A DNA stretch of 64,000 nt from Lactobacillus johnsonii (lineage in GTDB: Bacteria; Bacillota; Bacilli; Lactobacillales; Lactobacillaceae), in the NCBI RefSeq assembly GCF_014058685.1, contig NZ_CP059055.1, positions 1,488,001 through 1,552,000 of the forward strand. Direction: 5' to 3'. A program made the position numbers and the translations under genes. Below, in pieces: positions 45,036 through 53,402 of this stretch. The stretch's first letter is position 1; every line of letters starts with the position of its first letter. The notes below the pieces were generated by a model that was not told the origin of the DNA, did no database searches, and saw nothing but the letters and a program-made list of their open reading frames with translations.

Positions 45036-46412
45036 ATGAAAAAGAAAGTTTCTTTTCCAGAAGCGATCATTATCTTACTCTTGCTTCTACTTATTTTAGG
45101 CATTTCAGTTATTAAGTTTGGACTGATGCCGGAAGTTCCCGTTCTATTTACAGTATGTTTATTATTATTTTGGCTTAGAATTCGTGGAAATGATTGGTCT
45201 TCAATTCAAGACGGAATCAAAGAAGGAATTGGTGTAGCTATTATTCCAATTTTTATTTTTATCTTAATTGGGGCCTTAATTGGATTATGGATTAAAGGAA
45301 GTATTATTCCATCAATCATGGTACTGGGCTTCCACCTAATTAGTGGTCAATTTTTTGTTCCATCTGTCTTTATTGTCTGTTCAATTGTTGGTCTTGCTAT
45401 CGGAAGTGGCTTTACAACAATTTCAACTGTCGGTATTGCACTCTTTGGAATTGGAGCTAGTATGAATGCTAATCCAGCTCTTGTTGCTGGTGCAATTATT
45501 TCGGGAGCAGTTTTTGGAGATAAAATGTCCCCTTTATCTGACTCAACTAATCTTTCTTCTGCAGTTGCAGAAAGTGAATTATTTGCCCACATAAAGAACA
45601 TGATGTGGTCCACCATTCCTGCCTCTGTTGTTTCTTTAATCCTTTTTTGGATTCTAGGAAACAGTGGTTCAATCGATGCTTCAAAAATTAATCACACCGT
45701 TTCTATCTTAGAGCATAACTTTAATATTACTTGGTGGGCAATCGTACCAATCTTATTGATGTTAATCTGTGCATGGCGCAAGATTCCCGCAATTCCTACC
45801 TTATTTTTAAACATTACTGTTACAGTCATTATGATTTTTATTCAAAATCCGCACCAATCTATTACTGACTTAACTAACTTAATTATGAATGGTTTTGTAG
45901 CAAAAACTAGTGATTCATCTGTTAACGCCCTTTTAACCAGAGGTGGTATCTCCAGCATGATGGATACTGTTGGTTTAATTATTGCCACCTTATCTCTTGG
46001 TGGACTCCTCATGAAATTCAATATTGTTCAAACTGCTATGGAACCGCTAGTTGAACATCTCAAAAAACCGGGCCGTTTAGTCATCACTACTATTCTTTCA
46101 GGCATTTGTATCAACTTATTTGTTGGTGAACAATACCTATCAGTAATTTTGCCTGGTCGTGCCTTTAAACAAGCTTACGACCGAATTGGGCTTCACCCAC
46201 TTGCCTTAAGTCGAGTTCTTGAAGATGGAGGAAGTGTAATTAACTACTTAATTCCATGGGGAGTAGCTGGTTCTTTTGCCGCTTCTACTCTCGGTGTTCC
46301 AGTTTTAGCCTTCATTCCCTTTACCTTCTTTAGTTTACTTTCCCCACTTTTCTCAATTCTTTCCGGGGTTACGGGGATTGGTTTAAAATGGCAAAAGAAT
46401 CCTAAAAATTAA
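45036..46412 (+). CDS. NhaC-family antiporter, probable amino-acid transporter under T-box control
   Basis: 458 residues with about 11 hydrophobic segments. NhaC family blocks include SGAVFGDKMSPLSDSTNLSSA and ILSGICINLFVGEQYLSVILPG. The family is annotated as Na+/H+ antiporters, but T-box-regulated members (YheL type) have been predicted as tyrosine transporters. The GGAGG ribosome site lies just after the T-box terminator. Confidence 0.85.
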   Translation: MKKKVSFPEAIIILLLLLLILGISVIKFGLMPEVPVLFTVCLLLFWLRIRGNDWSSIQDGIKEGIGVAIIPIFIFILIGALIGLWIKGSIIPSIMVLGFHLISGQFFVPSVFIVCSIVGLAIGSGFTTISTVGIALFGIGASMNANPALVAGAIISGAVFGDKMSPLSDSTNLSSAVAESELFAHIKNMMWSTIPASVVSLILFWILGNSGSIDASKINHTVSILEHNFNITWWAIVPILLMLICAWRKIPAIPTLFLNITVTVIMIFIQNPHQSITDLTNLIMNGFVAKTSDSSVNALLTRGGISSMMDTVGLIIATLSLGGLLMKFNIVQTAMEPLVEHLKKPGRLVITTILSGICINLFVGEQYLSVILPGRAFKQAYDRIGLHPLALSRVLEDGGSVINYLIPWGVAGSFAASTLGVPVLAFIPFTFFSLLSPLFSILSGVTGIGLKWQKNPKN

Positions 46413-46423
46413 TTCATCTCATT

Positions 46424-46470
46424 AAATCCGTACTATATGCGCCTACATAGCAAAATAGTACGGATTTTTT
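46424..46470 (+). terminator. Terminator after the NhaC-type gene
   Basis: AAATCCGTACTAT / ATAGTACGGATTT, 13-bp stem, T6 on the plus strand. Confidence 0.85.
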
Positions 46471-46537
46471 ATTGACGAATTTTTAATTACATTGTAAATT
46501 ATTAGTAATTAAAAAAATATTAAAGAGGAGGAGTTTG

Positions 46538-47383
46538 ATGACAACAAATCATTTTCTAGTACTACAAACTGATTTTGGCTTAAAAGATGGGGCTGTTAGT
46601 GCCATGCACGGAGTAGCACATATGGTTGCGCCACATGTTATTGTGTCCGACTTAACTCATGAGATTCCGCCTTATGATATTTGGGCTGCTTCGTATCGTC
46701 TATATCAAACTATTAAGTACTGGCCAAAAGGAACGACTTTTGTTTCAGTTGTTGATCCAGGAGTGGGATCTAACCGAAAAAGTATTGCCGCTAAAACCAA
46801 AAGTGGCCACTTTATCATTACACCAGACAATGGTTCCTTAACTCATGTTGCAACTTATATGGGGCTAGAAGAAGTACGAGAGATTGATGAACAAAAGAAT
46901 CGTCTTCCATATTCTTCAGAAAGTAACACTTTTCATGGCCGTGACATCTATGCTTACAATGGGGCTTTATTCGCTGAGGGAGAAAAATCTTTTGAAGATT
47001 TAGGTGAAACATTAGATCCAACTTCGGTTGTTAAACTACCACTTACTGAGGCTAGTCTAGAAAACGATCATCTACGCGGATCAATTGATGTTTTAGATAT
47101 TCGCTTTGGTTCTTTATGGACTAATATTCCTTATGATTTAATTAAAAAGGCGAATATTCAACGCGGTGATAAACTTACTGTTACTATTACTTATCAAGAC
47201 CAAGTTTATTATCATGATACAATACCTTTTGTCCGGTCTTTTTCCGATGCACCAATCAGTGATCCTTTAATCTATATTAATTCACTAGTTAATGTCGGCA
47301 TCGCCTTAAACCAAGCTTCATTTGCGGATACGTATAATATTGGTACAGGAAATGATTGGAAAATTGATTTAATAAAAGAATAA
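46538..47383 (+). CDS. S-adenosyl-L-methionine hydroxide adenosyltransferase (DUF62)
   Basis: 281 residues. LQTDFGLKDGAVSAMHGV (Asp near the start), VSVVDPGVGSNRKSIAA, TPDNGSLTHV and FHGRDIYA are the family blocks. It converts SAM and hydroxide to adenosine and methionine. The ATG at 46538 is chosen (AGAGGAGG upstream); a TTG just before it is not needed. It is first in a four-gene run with an ECF transporter. Confidence 0.92.
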   Translation: MTTNHFLVLQTDFGLKDGAVSAMHGVAHMVAPHVIVSDLTHEIPPYDIWAASYRLYQTIKYWPKGTTFVSVVDPGVGSNRKSIAAKTKSGHFIITPDNGSLTHVATYMGLEEVREIDEQKNRLPYSSESNTFHGRDIYAYNGALFAEGEKSFEDLGETLDPTSVVKLPLTEASLENDHLRGSIDVLDIRFGSLWTNIPYDLIKKANIQRGDKLTVTITYQDQVYYHDTIPFVRSFSDAPISDPLIYINSLVNVGIALNQASFADTYNIGTGNDWKIDLIKE

Positions 47384-47403
47384 TTTATTTACGGGGGAAA
47401 ATT

Positions 47404-47961
47404 ATGAATAATCAAAAAGGCTTATCAGTAAAAAGTGTTGTTGCAATTGGTATTGGGGCTGCCATTTATGTTATTTTAGCTCGTTTCACATCAATTCCGA
47501 CTGGTATTCCAAACACTAACATTGAAATTGTGTATCCATTTTTAGCATTGCTTGCAACCATTTATGGACCAGTTGTTGGTTTTTCCGTGGGATTCATTGG
47601 TCATGCCCTAAGTGATTTCTTAATGTATGGACAAACTTGGTGGAGCTGGGTCCTTGCAACTGCTGTTCTAGGTTTAATTATCGGACTCTATGGTATGCGT
47701 CTTGATTTAGAGAACGGTGTTTTCACTACTAAACAAATGATTGGTTTTAACATTGTCCAAATTATTGCTAACGTTGTTTCTTGGTTAATCATCGCTCCAG
47801 TTGGAGATATTTTGATTTACAGTGAACCTCAAAACAAAGTTTTCTTACAAGGAGCAACTGCAACCATCACTAACTCAATCTCTATCCTTATTTTAGGAAC
47901 TATCTTGCTTAAAGCTTATGCAGCAACTAAAGTTAAAAAAGGTAGTTTACGTAGAGATTAA
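47404..47961 (+). CDS. ECF transporter S component, UPF0397 family
   Basis: 185 residues, five to six hydrophobic segments. YPFLALLATIYGPVVGFSVGFIGHALSDFLMYG is typical of UPF0397. It is the substrate-binding membrane subunit, 20 bp after the SAM enzyme. The ligand is unknown; thiamin precursors, nucleoside-like compounds or methionine-related compounds are plausible given the neighbour. Confidence 0.88.
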   Translation: MNNQKGLSVKSVVAIGIGAAIYVILARFTSIPTGIPNTNIEIVYPFLALLATIYGPVVGFSVGFIGHALSDFLMYGQTWWSWVLATAVLGLIIGLYGMRLDLENGVFTTKQMIGFNIVQIIANVVSWLIIAPVGDILIYSEPQNKVFLQGATATITNSISILILGTILLKAYAATKVKKGSLRRD

Positions 47962-47982
47962 TTATGAAAGGTTACTCAATTA

Positions 47983-49704
47983 ATGACAGACCCGATTATC
48001 GAATTTAAAGATTTTTCATTTAAATATAACAGTCAAGCAGAACCCACTCTTAAAAATATTAATTTGAAAATTAATAAAGGAGAAAAAATTCTTTTGGCTG
48101 GACCTTCAGGCAGCGGCAAATCCACAATTGGTCGCTGCCTTAATGGTCTTATTCCAAATATCGATCAAGGTGAAGTTGAAGGAAAATGTTTAGTGAATGG
48201 AAAAGATATCACTAACACAAGTCTTTTTGATTTTTCATTCACTACTTCAACTATCTTACAAGATGCTGATAGTCAATTCATTGGCTTAACAGTTGGTGAA
48301 GATATCGCTTTTGCTTTAGAAAATGACTGTCAACCTAAGGATAAAATGCATCAAACTGTAAACCAGTGGGCGGATGAATTAAAAATCAAAGAATTACTTA
48401 CTCAATCTCCACAAAGTCTTTCTGGGGGTCAAAAACAAATTGTTGCCTTAGCGGGAGTTTTAGTTGATGAGTCACCTATTTTATTATTCGATGAACCACT
48501 TGCTAATCTAGATCCCGCTTCTGGGCTTAAAACGATGGCAATTATTGATAAAATTCAAAAGGAACTTAATGCAACAGTTATAATCATTGAACATCGAGTA
48601 GAAGAAGTTCTTAGTCAACCAATCGATAGAATTATTTTAGTAAATGAAGGCACGATTGTTGCTGATCAGCCTACTAACGAGCTGCTCCATTCTCATACCT
48701 TAGAAAAAATTGGCGTTAGAGAACCACTATACCTAAAGGCTCTTACAGCCGCTAATGTAAATCTAAGTTCTATTAAAGAATTAGACAAAATATCAACCCT
48801 ACCTGTTTCTGAACAAATCAGCGATAAATTAGCAGCTTGGACTAAACAAACTAAAATTACCAAAAAAGAAACAGATAATTTACCATTATTAAAATTAGAT
48901 CACGTTGGTCATCAATATAGCAAGAATCAGCCCTATCCCTTAAAAGATATTTCTACTACTATTAATCAAGGCGATTTTATTTCAATAGTTGGACAAAATG
49001 GTGCAGGTAAGACTACCCTTTGCCGAACTATTTGTGGTTTTATTTCTAACGAAGGAAAAATCACTCTTAAGGACCAGAATTTAAGTGACTTATCAATTAA
49101 AGAGAGAGCCGAAAAAATTGGTTACGTAATGCAAGATCCTAACCAAATGATTTCTCAAAAAATGATCTTTGATGAAATTGCTCTGGGTTTACGTTTACGC
49201 AATGTTGATGAAGAAACAATTAAGCAAAAAGTTAACCAAACGTTGAAAATTTGTGGACTGTATCCCTTTAGACATTGGCCAATTTCTGCATTAAGTTTTG
49301 GACAGAAAAAGCGTGTCACAATTGCTGCAATTTTGGTCTTAGAACCAGAGATTATTATTTTAGACGAGCCAACTGCCGGTCAAGACTGGAAGACATATAC
49401 GGAAATTATGAGCTTTTTAAAGCATCTAAACACTATGGGAAAAACAATCATTATTATCACGCATGATATGCACTTGATGCTTGAGTACACTAGTCGATCT
49501 TTGGCATTTACTAAGGGAAAATTAATTGCAGATACTACCCCAATTGAATTATTAACCAATCAAGATCTAATTAAAAAAGCCTCATTAAAACGAACTAGTC
49601 TTTATGACTTAGCAAAACATTATAACTTACCTGATCCAAATAAATTTGTGCAGGCCTATATTAATTTTGAACAACAAAATTGGAAGGATGAATATTATGA
49701 ATGA
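47983..49704 (+). CDS. ECF transporter tandem ATPase (two fused ATP-binding domains)
   Basis: 573 residues. Two ABC domains: Walker A GPSGSGKSTIGR and GQNGAGKTTLCR, signatures LSGGQKQIVA and LSFGQKKRVT, Walker B ILLFDEPLANLDP and IIILDEPTAGQD. It energises the UPF0397 S component together with EcfT. It is a dedicated ATPase, separate from the housekeeping EcfA1/A2 pair. Confidence 0.93.
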   Translation: MTDPIIEFKDFSFKYNSQAEPTLKNINLKINKGEKILLAGPSGSGKSTIGRCLNGLIPNIDQGEVEGKCLVNGKDITNTSLFDFSFTTSTILQDADSQFIGLTVGEDIAFALENDCQPKDKMHQTVNQWADELKIKELLTQSPQSLSGGQKQIVALAGVLVDESPILLFDEPLANLDPASGLKTMAIIDKIQKELNATVIIIEHRVEEVLSQPIDRIILVNEGTIVADQPTNELLHSHTLEKIGVREPLYLKALTAANVNLSSIKELDKISTLPVSEQISDKLAAWTKQTKITKKETDNLPLLKLDHVGHQYSKNQPYPLKDISTTINQGDFISIVGQNGAGKTTLCRTICGFISNEGKITLKDQNLSDLSIKERAEKIGYVMQDPNQMISQKMIFDEIALGLRLRNVDEETIKQKVNQTLKICGLYPFRHWPISALSFGQKKRVTIAAILVLEPEIIILDEPTAGQDWKTYTEIMSFLKHLNTMGKTIIIITHDMHLMLEYTSRSLAFTKGKLIADTTPIELLTNQDLIKKASLKRTSLYDLAKHYNLPDPNKFVQAYINFEQQNWKDEYYE

Positions 49705-50527
49705 TAGTAAAATTTTGGGTTACCAGCCTGGTAATAGTTTTATTCATGCTCTCAATGCTACTACAAAAATGATCTTTTTAATTCTAGTATCTATTGCTTG
49801 TATGGTTACCTATGATACACGCTTCTTGATTGCTATCTGTATCCTATCCTTAATTTTGTTAAAAGTTGCTGGTATCAAATGGAAGCAAGTTTCTTTTATT
49901 GTTAAATTCATTATTGTTTTTGCCATTATTAATATCATCGCTGTCTTTATTTTTCAACCAACTTATGGTGAGACGCTCTACCATTCAAAAACCGTTCTAA
50001 TCAATGCCGGATACTTTACTTTAACTGCACAGGAACTATTTTATTTATTTAACGTAATTTTGAAGTATATCTGTTCTATCCCATTGGTTCTCCTCTTTTT
50101 ATTAACTACTAACCCTAGTCAATTTGCAGCTAGTCTAAATAAAATTGGGGTCAGTTATAAAGTTGCCTATGCGGTTTCTCTAGCCTTACGCTATATACCT
50201 AATATTCAGGAAAGTTACTGGTCAATTTCTGCAGCTCAACAAGCAAGAGGAAATGAACTTTCTAAAAAAGCTTCTCTTGGAAAAAGAATTCATGGAACTT
50301 TAAATATTGTTACTCCACTTATTTTTTCAAGTCTTGATCGTATTGATACAATTAGTACCGCAATGCAGCTTAGACGATTTGGTTCTAAAAAGAAACGTAC
50401 CTGGTATGTTGCAGAAAGTTTCAACTTGGCTGATTATCTAGTTACTACTCTGGCCTTTATTCTTGTGCTAGTTGTAGTTTTACTCTTTAAAGTTAACTCT
50501 GGACGTTTCTATAATCCTTTTGTATAA
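49697..50527 (+). CDS. ECF transporter T component (EcfT)
   Basis: 276 residues from the ATG at 49697 (overlap of 8 bp with the ATPase gene); GGAAGG lies 9 nt upstream, better than the upstream in-frame starts that overlap the ATPase more. Five to six hydrophobic segments; the coupling motifs AQQARGNE and MQLRRFG are the two Ala-Arg-Gly-like signatures of EcfT that touch the ATPases. Confidence 0.9.
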   Translation: MNDSKILGYQPGNSFIHALNATTKMIFLILVSIACMVTYDTRFLIAICILSLILLKVAGIKWKQVSFIVKFIIVFAIINIIAVFIFQPTYGETLYHSKTVLINAGYFTLTAQELFYLFNVILKYICSIPLVLLFLLTTNPSQFAASLNKIGVSYKVAYAVSLALRYIPNIQESYWSISAAQQARGNELSKKASLGKRIHGTLNIVTPLIFSSLDRIDTISTAMQLRRFGSKKKRTWYVAESFNLADYLVTTLAFILVLVVVLLFKVNSGRFYNPFV

Positions 50528-50589
50528 AAGTTTCTTTTAGTGCAAAGATAAGTTAAAATATACTAATAAAAAGAAAGAGGGAGAGCTTT

Positions 50590-51303
50590 ATGAATAACTT
50601 TTCACAAGAACCAGAACGCCGTACAATTGTCGACGTAACGGGGTTAAATAGATTCTTAAGCAGAATGTACGGCATGATGACAATTGCTGTTTTAGTATCT
50701 GCCTTAAGTGCTTACTTAACAATGACTGTCTTTAGAACACAAGTTATGACTTTATTTGCTAGCAATCCAGCAATGACTTGGATTTTATTGCTAGTTCCAC
50801 TTGCTTTAACTTTTGGAATTAGTTTTAGAGCAACAAGAAATCCAGTAGCTAGCTTTGTAATGCTAATGATCATGGCAATTGTTTATGGAGTCGAATTTTC
50901 ATTAATTGCTGGTGCTTATACTGGTCGCAGTATTGCTTCTGCATTCGTAGCTTCTTCTACTGTATTCATTACAATGGCTGTAATTGGTACCACAACTAAA
51001 AAGAACTTAAATAATTTAGGATCATATGCTTCTGCAGCTTTAATTGGATTAATTGTTGCAATGCTAATCAACATGTTCTTAAGAAATCCAATGGTTTCTT
51101 ACATTTTTTCATTTATTGCAGTTATTATCTTTACTATTTTAACTGCTTGGGATGCACAAAGAATGAAGCAAATCTACGAAAACTACAGTGGCCAAGTTTC
51201 TGTTGACGGCTTAGCAGTTGCGGGTGCTTTGGCACTTTACTTAGATTTCGTTAACTTATTCTTACAATTCTTACAGATCTTTGGATTTAGCGATAGAAAT
51301 TAA
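50590..51303 (+). CDS. Bax inhibitor-1 (BI-1/YccA/YetJ) family membrane protein
   Basis: 237 residues, seven hydrophobic segments; LNRFLSRMYGMMTIAV near the start and ILTAWDAQRMKQIYENYS in the last loop are family marks. Bacterial members are pH-sensitive calcium-leak channels (YetJ). Own ribosome site (AGAGGGAGAG). Confidence 0.9.
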   Translation: MNNFSQEPERRTIVDVTGLNRFLSRMYGMMTIAVLVSALSAYLTMTVFRTQVMTLFASNPAMTWILLLVPLALTFGISFRATRNPVASFVMLMIMAIVYGVEFSLIAGAYTGRSIASAFVASSTVFITMAVIGTTTKKNLNNLGSYASAALIGLIVAMLINMFLRNPMVSYIFSFIAVIIFTILTAWDAQRMKQIYENYSGQVSVDGLAVAGALALYLDFVNLFLQFLQIFGFSDRN

Positions 51304-51313
51304 TATTCTACAT

Positions 51314-51362
51314 AAAAAGCTACTAAATCTTGGTGTTAAAACCTTGATTTAGTAGCTTTTTT
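51314..51362. terminator. Bidirectional terminator
   Basis: AAAAAGCTACTAAATC / GATTTAGTAGCTTTTT, perfect 16-bp stem between the BI-1 gene and the glycosyltransferase operon. Confidence 0.85.
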
Positions 51363-51377
51363 GGTTTGCATTATTTA

Positions 51378-53402
51378 TTACTCAATTTTGCCAATAATTT
51401 CATTCTCATAAGTTTGATCATGAACTGCTTCAATATTTTCATCAAAATTGAATTCTGCTGTATGCTTATTTTTAAGCTTAACTTTATAAGTAGCTCCCAT
51501 CTTGAACCATTCATATTCTGAGTCAATATGACCTAAATCGATCAATTGATTATCTAAATCTTGGAGATCATCCACGATTACCTTAGCTGTTGGTCCAAGC
51601 ATTAATAGAACTAATCTATCTTCTGCATTTTCTCGAATCATTTGTTCTATTTTATTAACTTTTTGGTATGCATTTCTTGATGGTGCAAGAATTCTTTTAA
51701 CCGACTTGGTGTTATCAAATAAGTCGTTACCCACTCCTGAACGTGTTAACGCTCCTTCAACAATTAAGATATCTTTTTCTTTCCAAATCTGCTTAAGCTT
51801 ATTAAACCAACCAGCACTTTTAGCCTTATCAATTCGATCAATATATGGGCGAGAAATAAAAGTATTACTATAGATATTTTTGGTTTTTTCTACTTCGCTT
51901 AGAAGATACTGATTGTTAAAAAAGAAATTAGTTTCATAAAAATCTTTTGTATATTGACCATAATCCTCTAAACTTTCAAATACATCTGGAAGGGCTACAT
52001 CGTATTTATTATTACCGCCCGCAAAAAGTATCTGTTTTAATTCTCTCGACAGATCCTTATTATATGCTTGATAAGTAATACCCTTTCCATTAATCAAACT
52101 CAATTCTCCATCCCCAAAACGAATAATGGATTTTTTCTCATTAATAAGTCGATCTAGCGATTCATCCATTCCTCTGACATGTATATTAAAAAGCCGGGGA
52201 ACTACGTGGTCAGTAGGACGTTTTACTAACTTTTGGATTACGTCTGCCATTTCATCAATTTGATCATCTTCAAAGACTTGATAAGCATCATAATTTATAC
52301 TTTCAGATCTTGAAGAATTAAAGGCCAAAATAGGAACTTGTCGATGCTTAATCCGATTAAGTACCATTTTATTTTTATCACCATAATTAATATCAAGGTA
52401 AACTGTGCACTTATTAATAAGCTCAATTTGTTTTTTAGCCGTAGCACTTGGGTATATAGTTACATTATCATATTGAGATAAATGACTTAATAAAAAGGCA
52501 ACTGGAGTAAATGCTGCAATACTAAAGTGAATATTAGGTAATTTTTTTACTAGCTCTTCTAAATTTTGAACTTCAGCGACATTCGTAAATATATAGGCCT
52601 CTCCGTCAAAGGTCTTATCATAATTGTCATTTAATTCAAAGTTTCTAAAAATAATTTTTGACCATTCTAAATTGTGGTACTCCCACCATTTCTCTCTTAG
52701 TTCAGTTGTATCAGTGATGTTAAATGGCTTATCTCGCTCAGTAAAATGAATAATAGCAGGCTCTTTTATATGATCAAAGAATGCATAAAAACTGTCTTTA
52801 TCATTCCAATAACTTTTTCTCTCATAGCCAATTTGATAATTATATTTTGGATCTAACTTTCCATAATTCTGCGCAAATCCTTCATTCATCATAACCTGGG
52901 TGTTATTTAAATTATATTTCTTCCCTAAATCCAATAATTGGTTTCCGATATTGTTGTTATACCAAAATCTATTATTAATTAATAAGACTCCTGAATTAAA
53001 TTGATCAGGATTAAAGTAGTCCACTACAGTATACAAAGGTCTATCTTCAATATTAGTTTCAAAAAGCTGATCTAAATTTTGATCCACAATTACATCACTG
53101 TCTAAGTAAAGAACTTTATCTTCTTTAATTAATTCTGGGATCAAAAATTTGCCATATACCATCTTAGAAATGCGACCTTCGGGATTTGGCATATCTTTAA
53201 AACGACTGAGATCAATTTTTAAATCGATAACTTCTGAGTTCAGCTCTTTCAAGTATCGATTAATATTCATAAACCATTCATGTGGAATATCAGGATTAAT
53301 AATATAAGTTTTTACATCTTGATTATGCGCATAAATGGACTTTAAAGTGGTCTCTGCTTTATCAATCCAGCCATAGTCTACACTTAAGGCAATTGTCTTC
53401 AT
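51378..53402 (-). CDS. Three-domain glycosyltransferase (GT8 - GtfB-like - GT-D/DUF1792), copy 1
   Basis: 674 residues. N-terminal GT8 domain (about 1-250) with DxD in LYLDSDVIVD and IIHFTERDKPFN; a middle segment (about 275-400) with YLDINYGDKNK resembling the C-terminal half of GtfB-type accessory Sec glycosylation proteins; a C-terminal GT-D domain (about 410-640) with IIRFGDGELSLING and ILAPSRNAYQKV. This class extends O-glycans on serine-rich adhesins. The ATG overlaps the stop of copy 2 by one base. It is next to a serine-rich adhesin gene. Confidence 0.85.
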   Translation of the reverse strand: MKTIALSVDYGWIDKAETTLKSIYAHNQDVKTYIINPDIPHEWFMNINRYLKELNSEVIDLKIDLSRFKDMPNPEGRISKMVYGKFLIPELIKEDKVLYLDSDVIVDQNLDQLFETNIEDRPLYTVVDYFNPDQFNSGVLLINNRFWYNNNIGNQLLDLGKKYNLNNTQVMMNEGFAQNYGKLDPKYNYQIGYERKSYWNDKDSFYAFFDHIKEPAIIHFTERDKPFNITDTTELREKWWEYHNLEWSKIIFRNFELNDNYDKTFDGEAYIFTNVAEVQNLEELVKKLPNIHFSIAAFTPVAFLLSHLSQYDNVTIYPSATAKKQIELINKCTVYLDINYGDKNKMVLNRIKHRQVPILAFNSSRSESINYDAYQVFEDDQIDEMADVIQKLVKRPTDHVVPRLFNIHVRGMDESLDRLINEKKSIIRFGDGELSLINGKGITYQAYNKDLSRELKQILFAGGNNKYDVALPDVFESLEDYGQYTKDFYETNFFFNNQYLLSEVEKTKNIYSNTFISRPYIDRIDKAKSAGWFNKLKQIWKEKDILIVEGALTRSGVGNDLFDNTKSVKRILAPSRNAYQKVNKIEQMIRENAEDRLVLLMLGPTAKVIVDDLQDLDNQLIDLGHIDSEYEWFKMGATYKVKLKNKHTAEFNFDENIEAVHDQTYENEIIGKIE

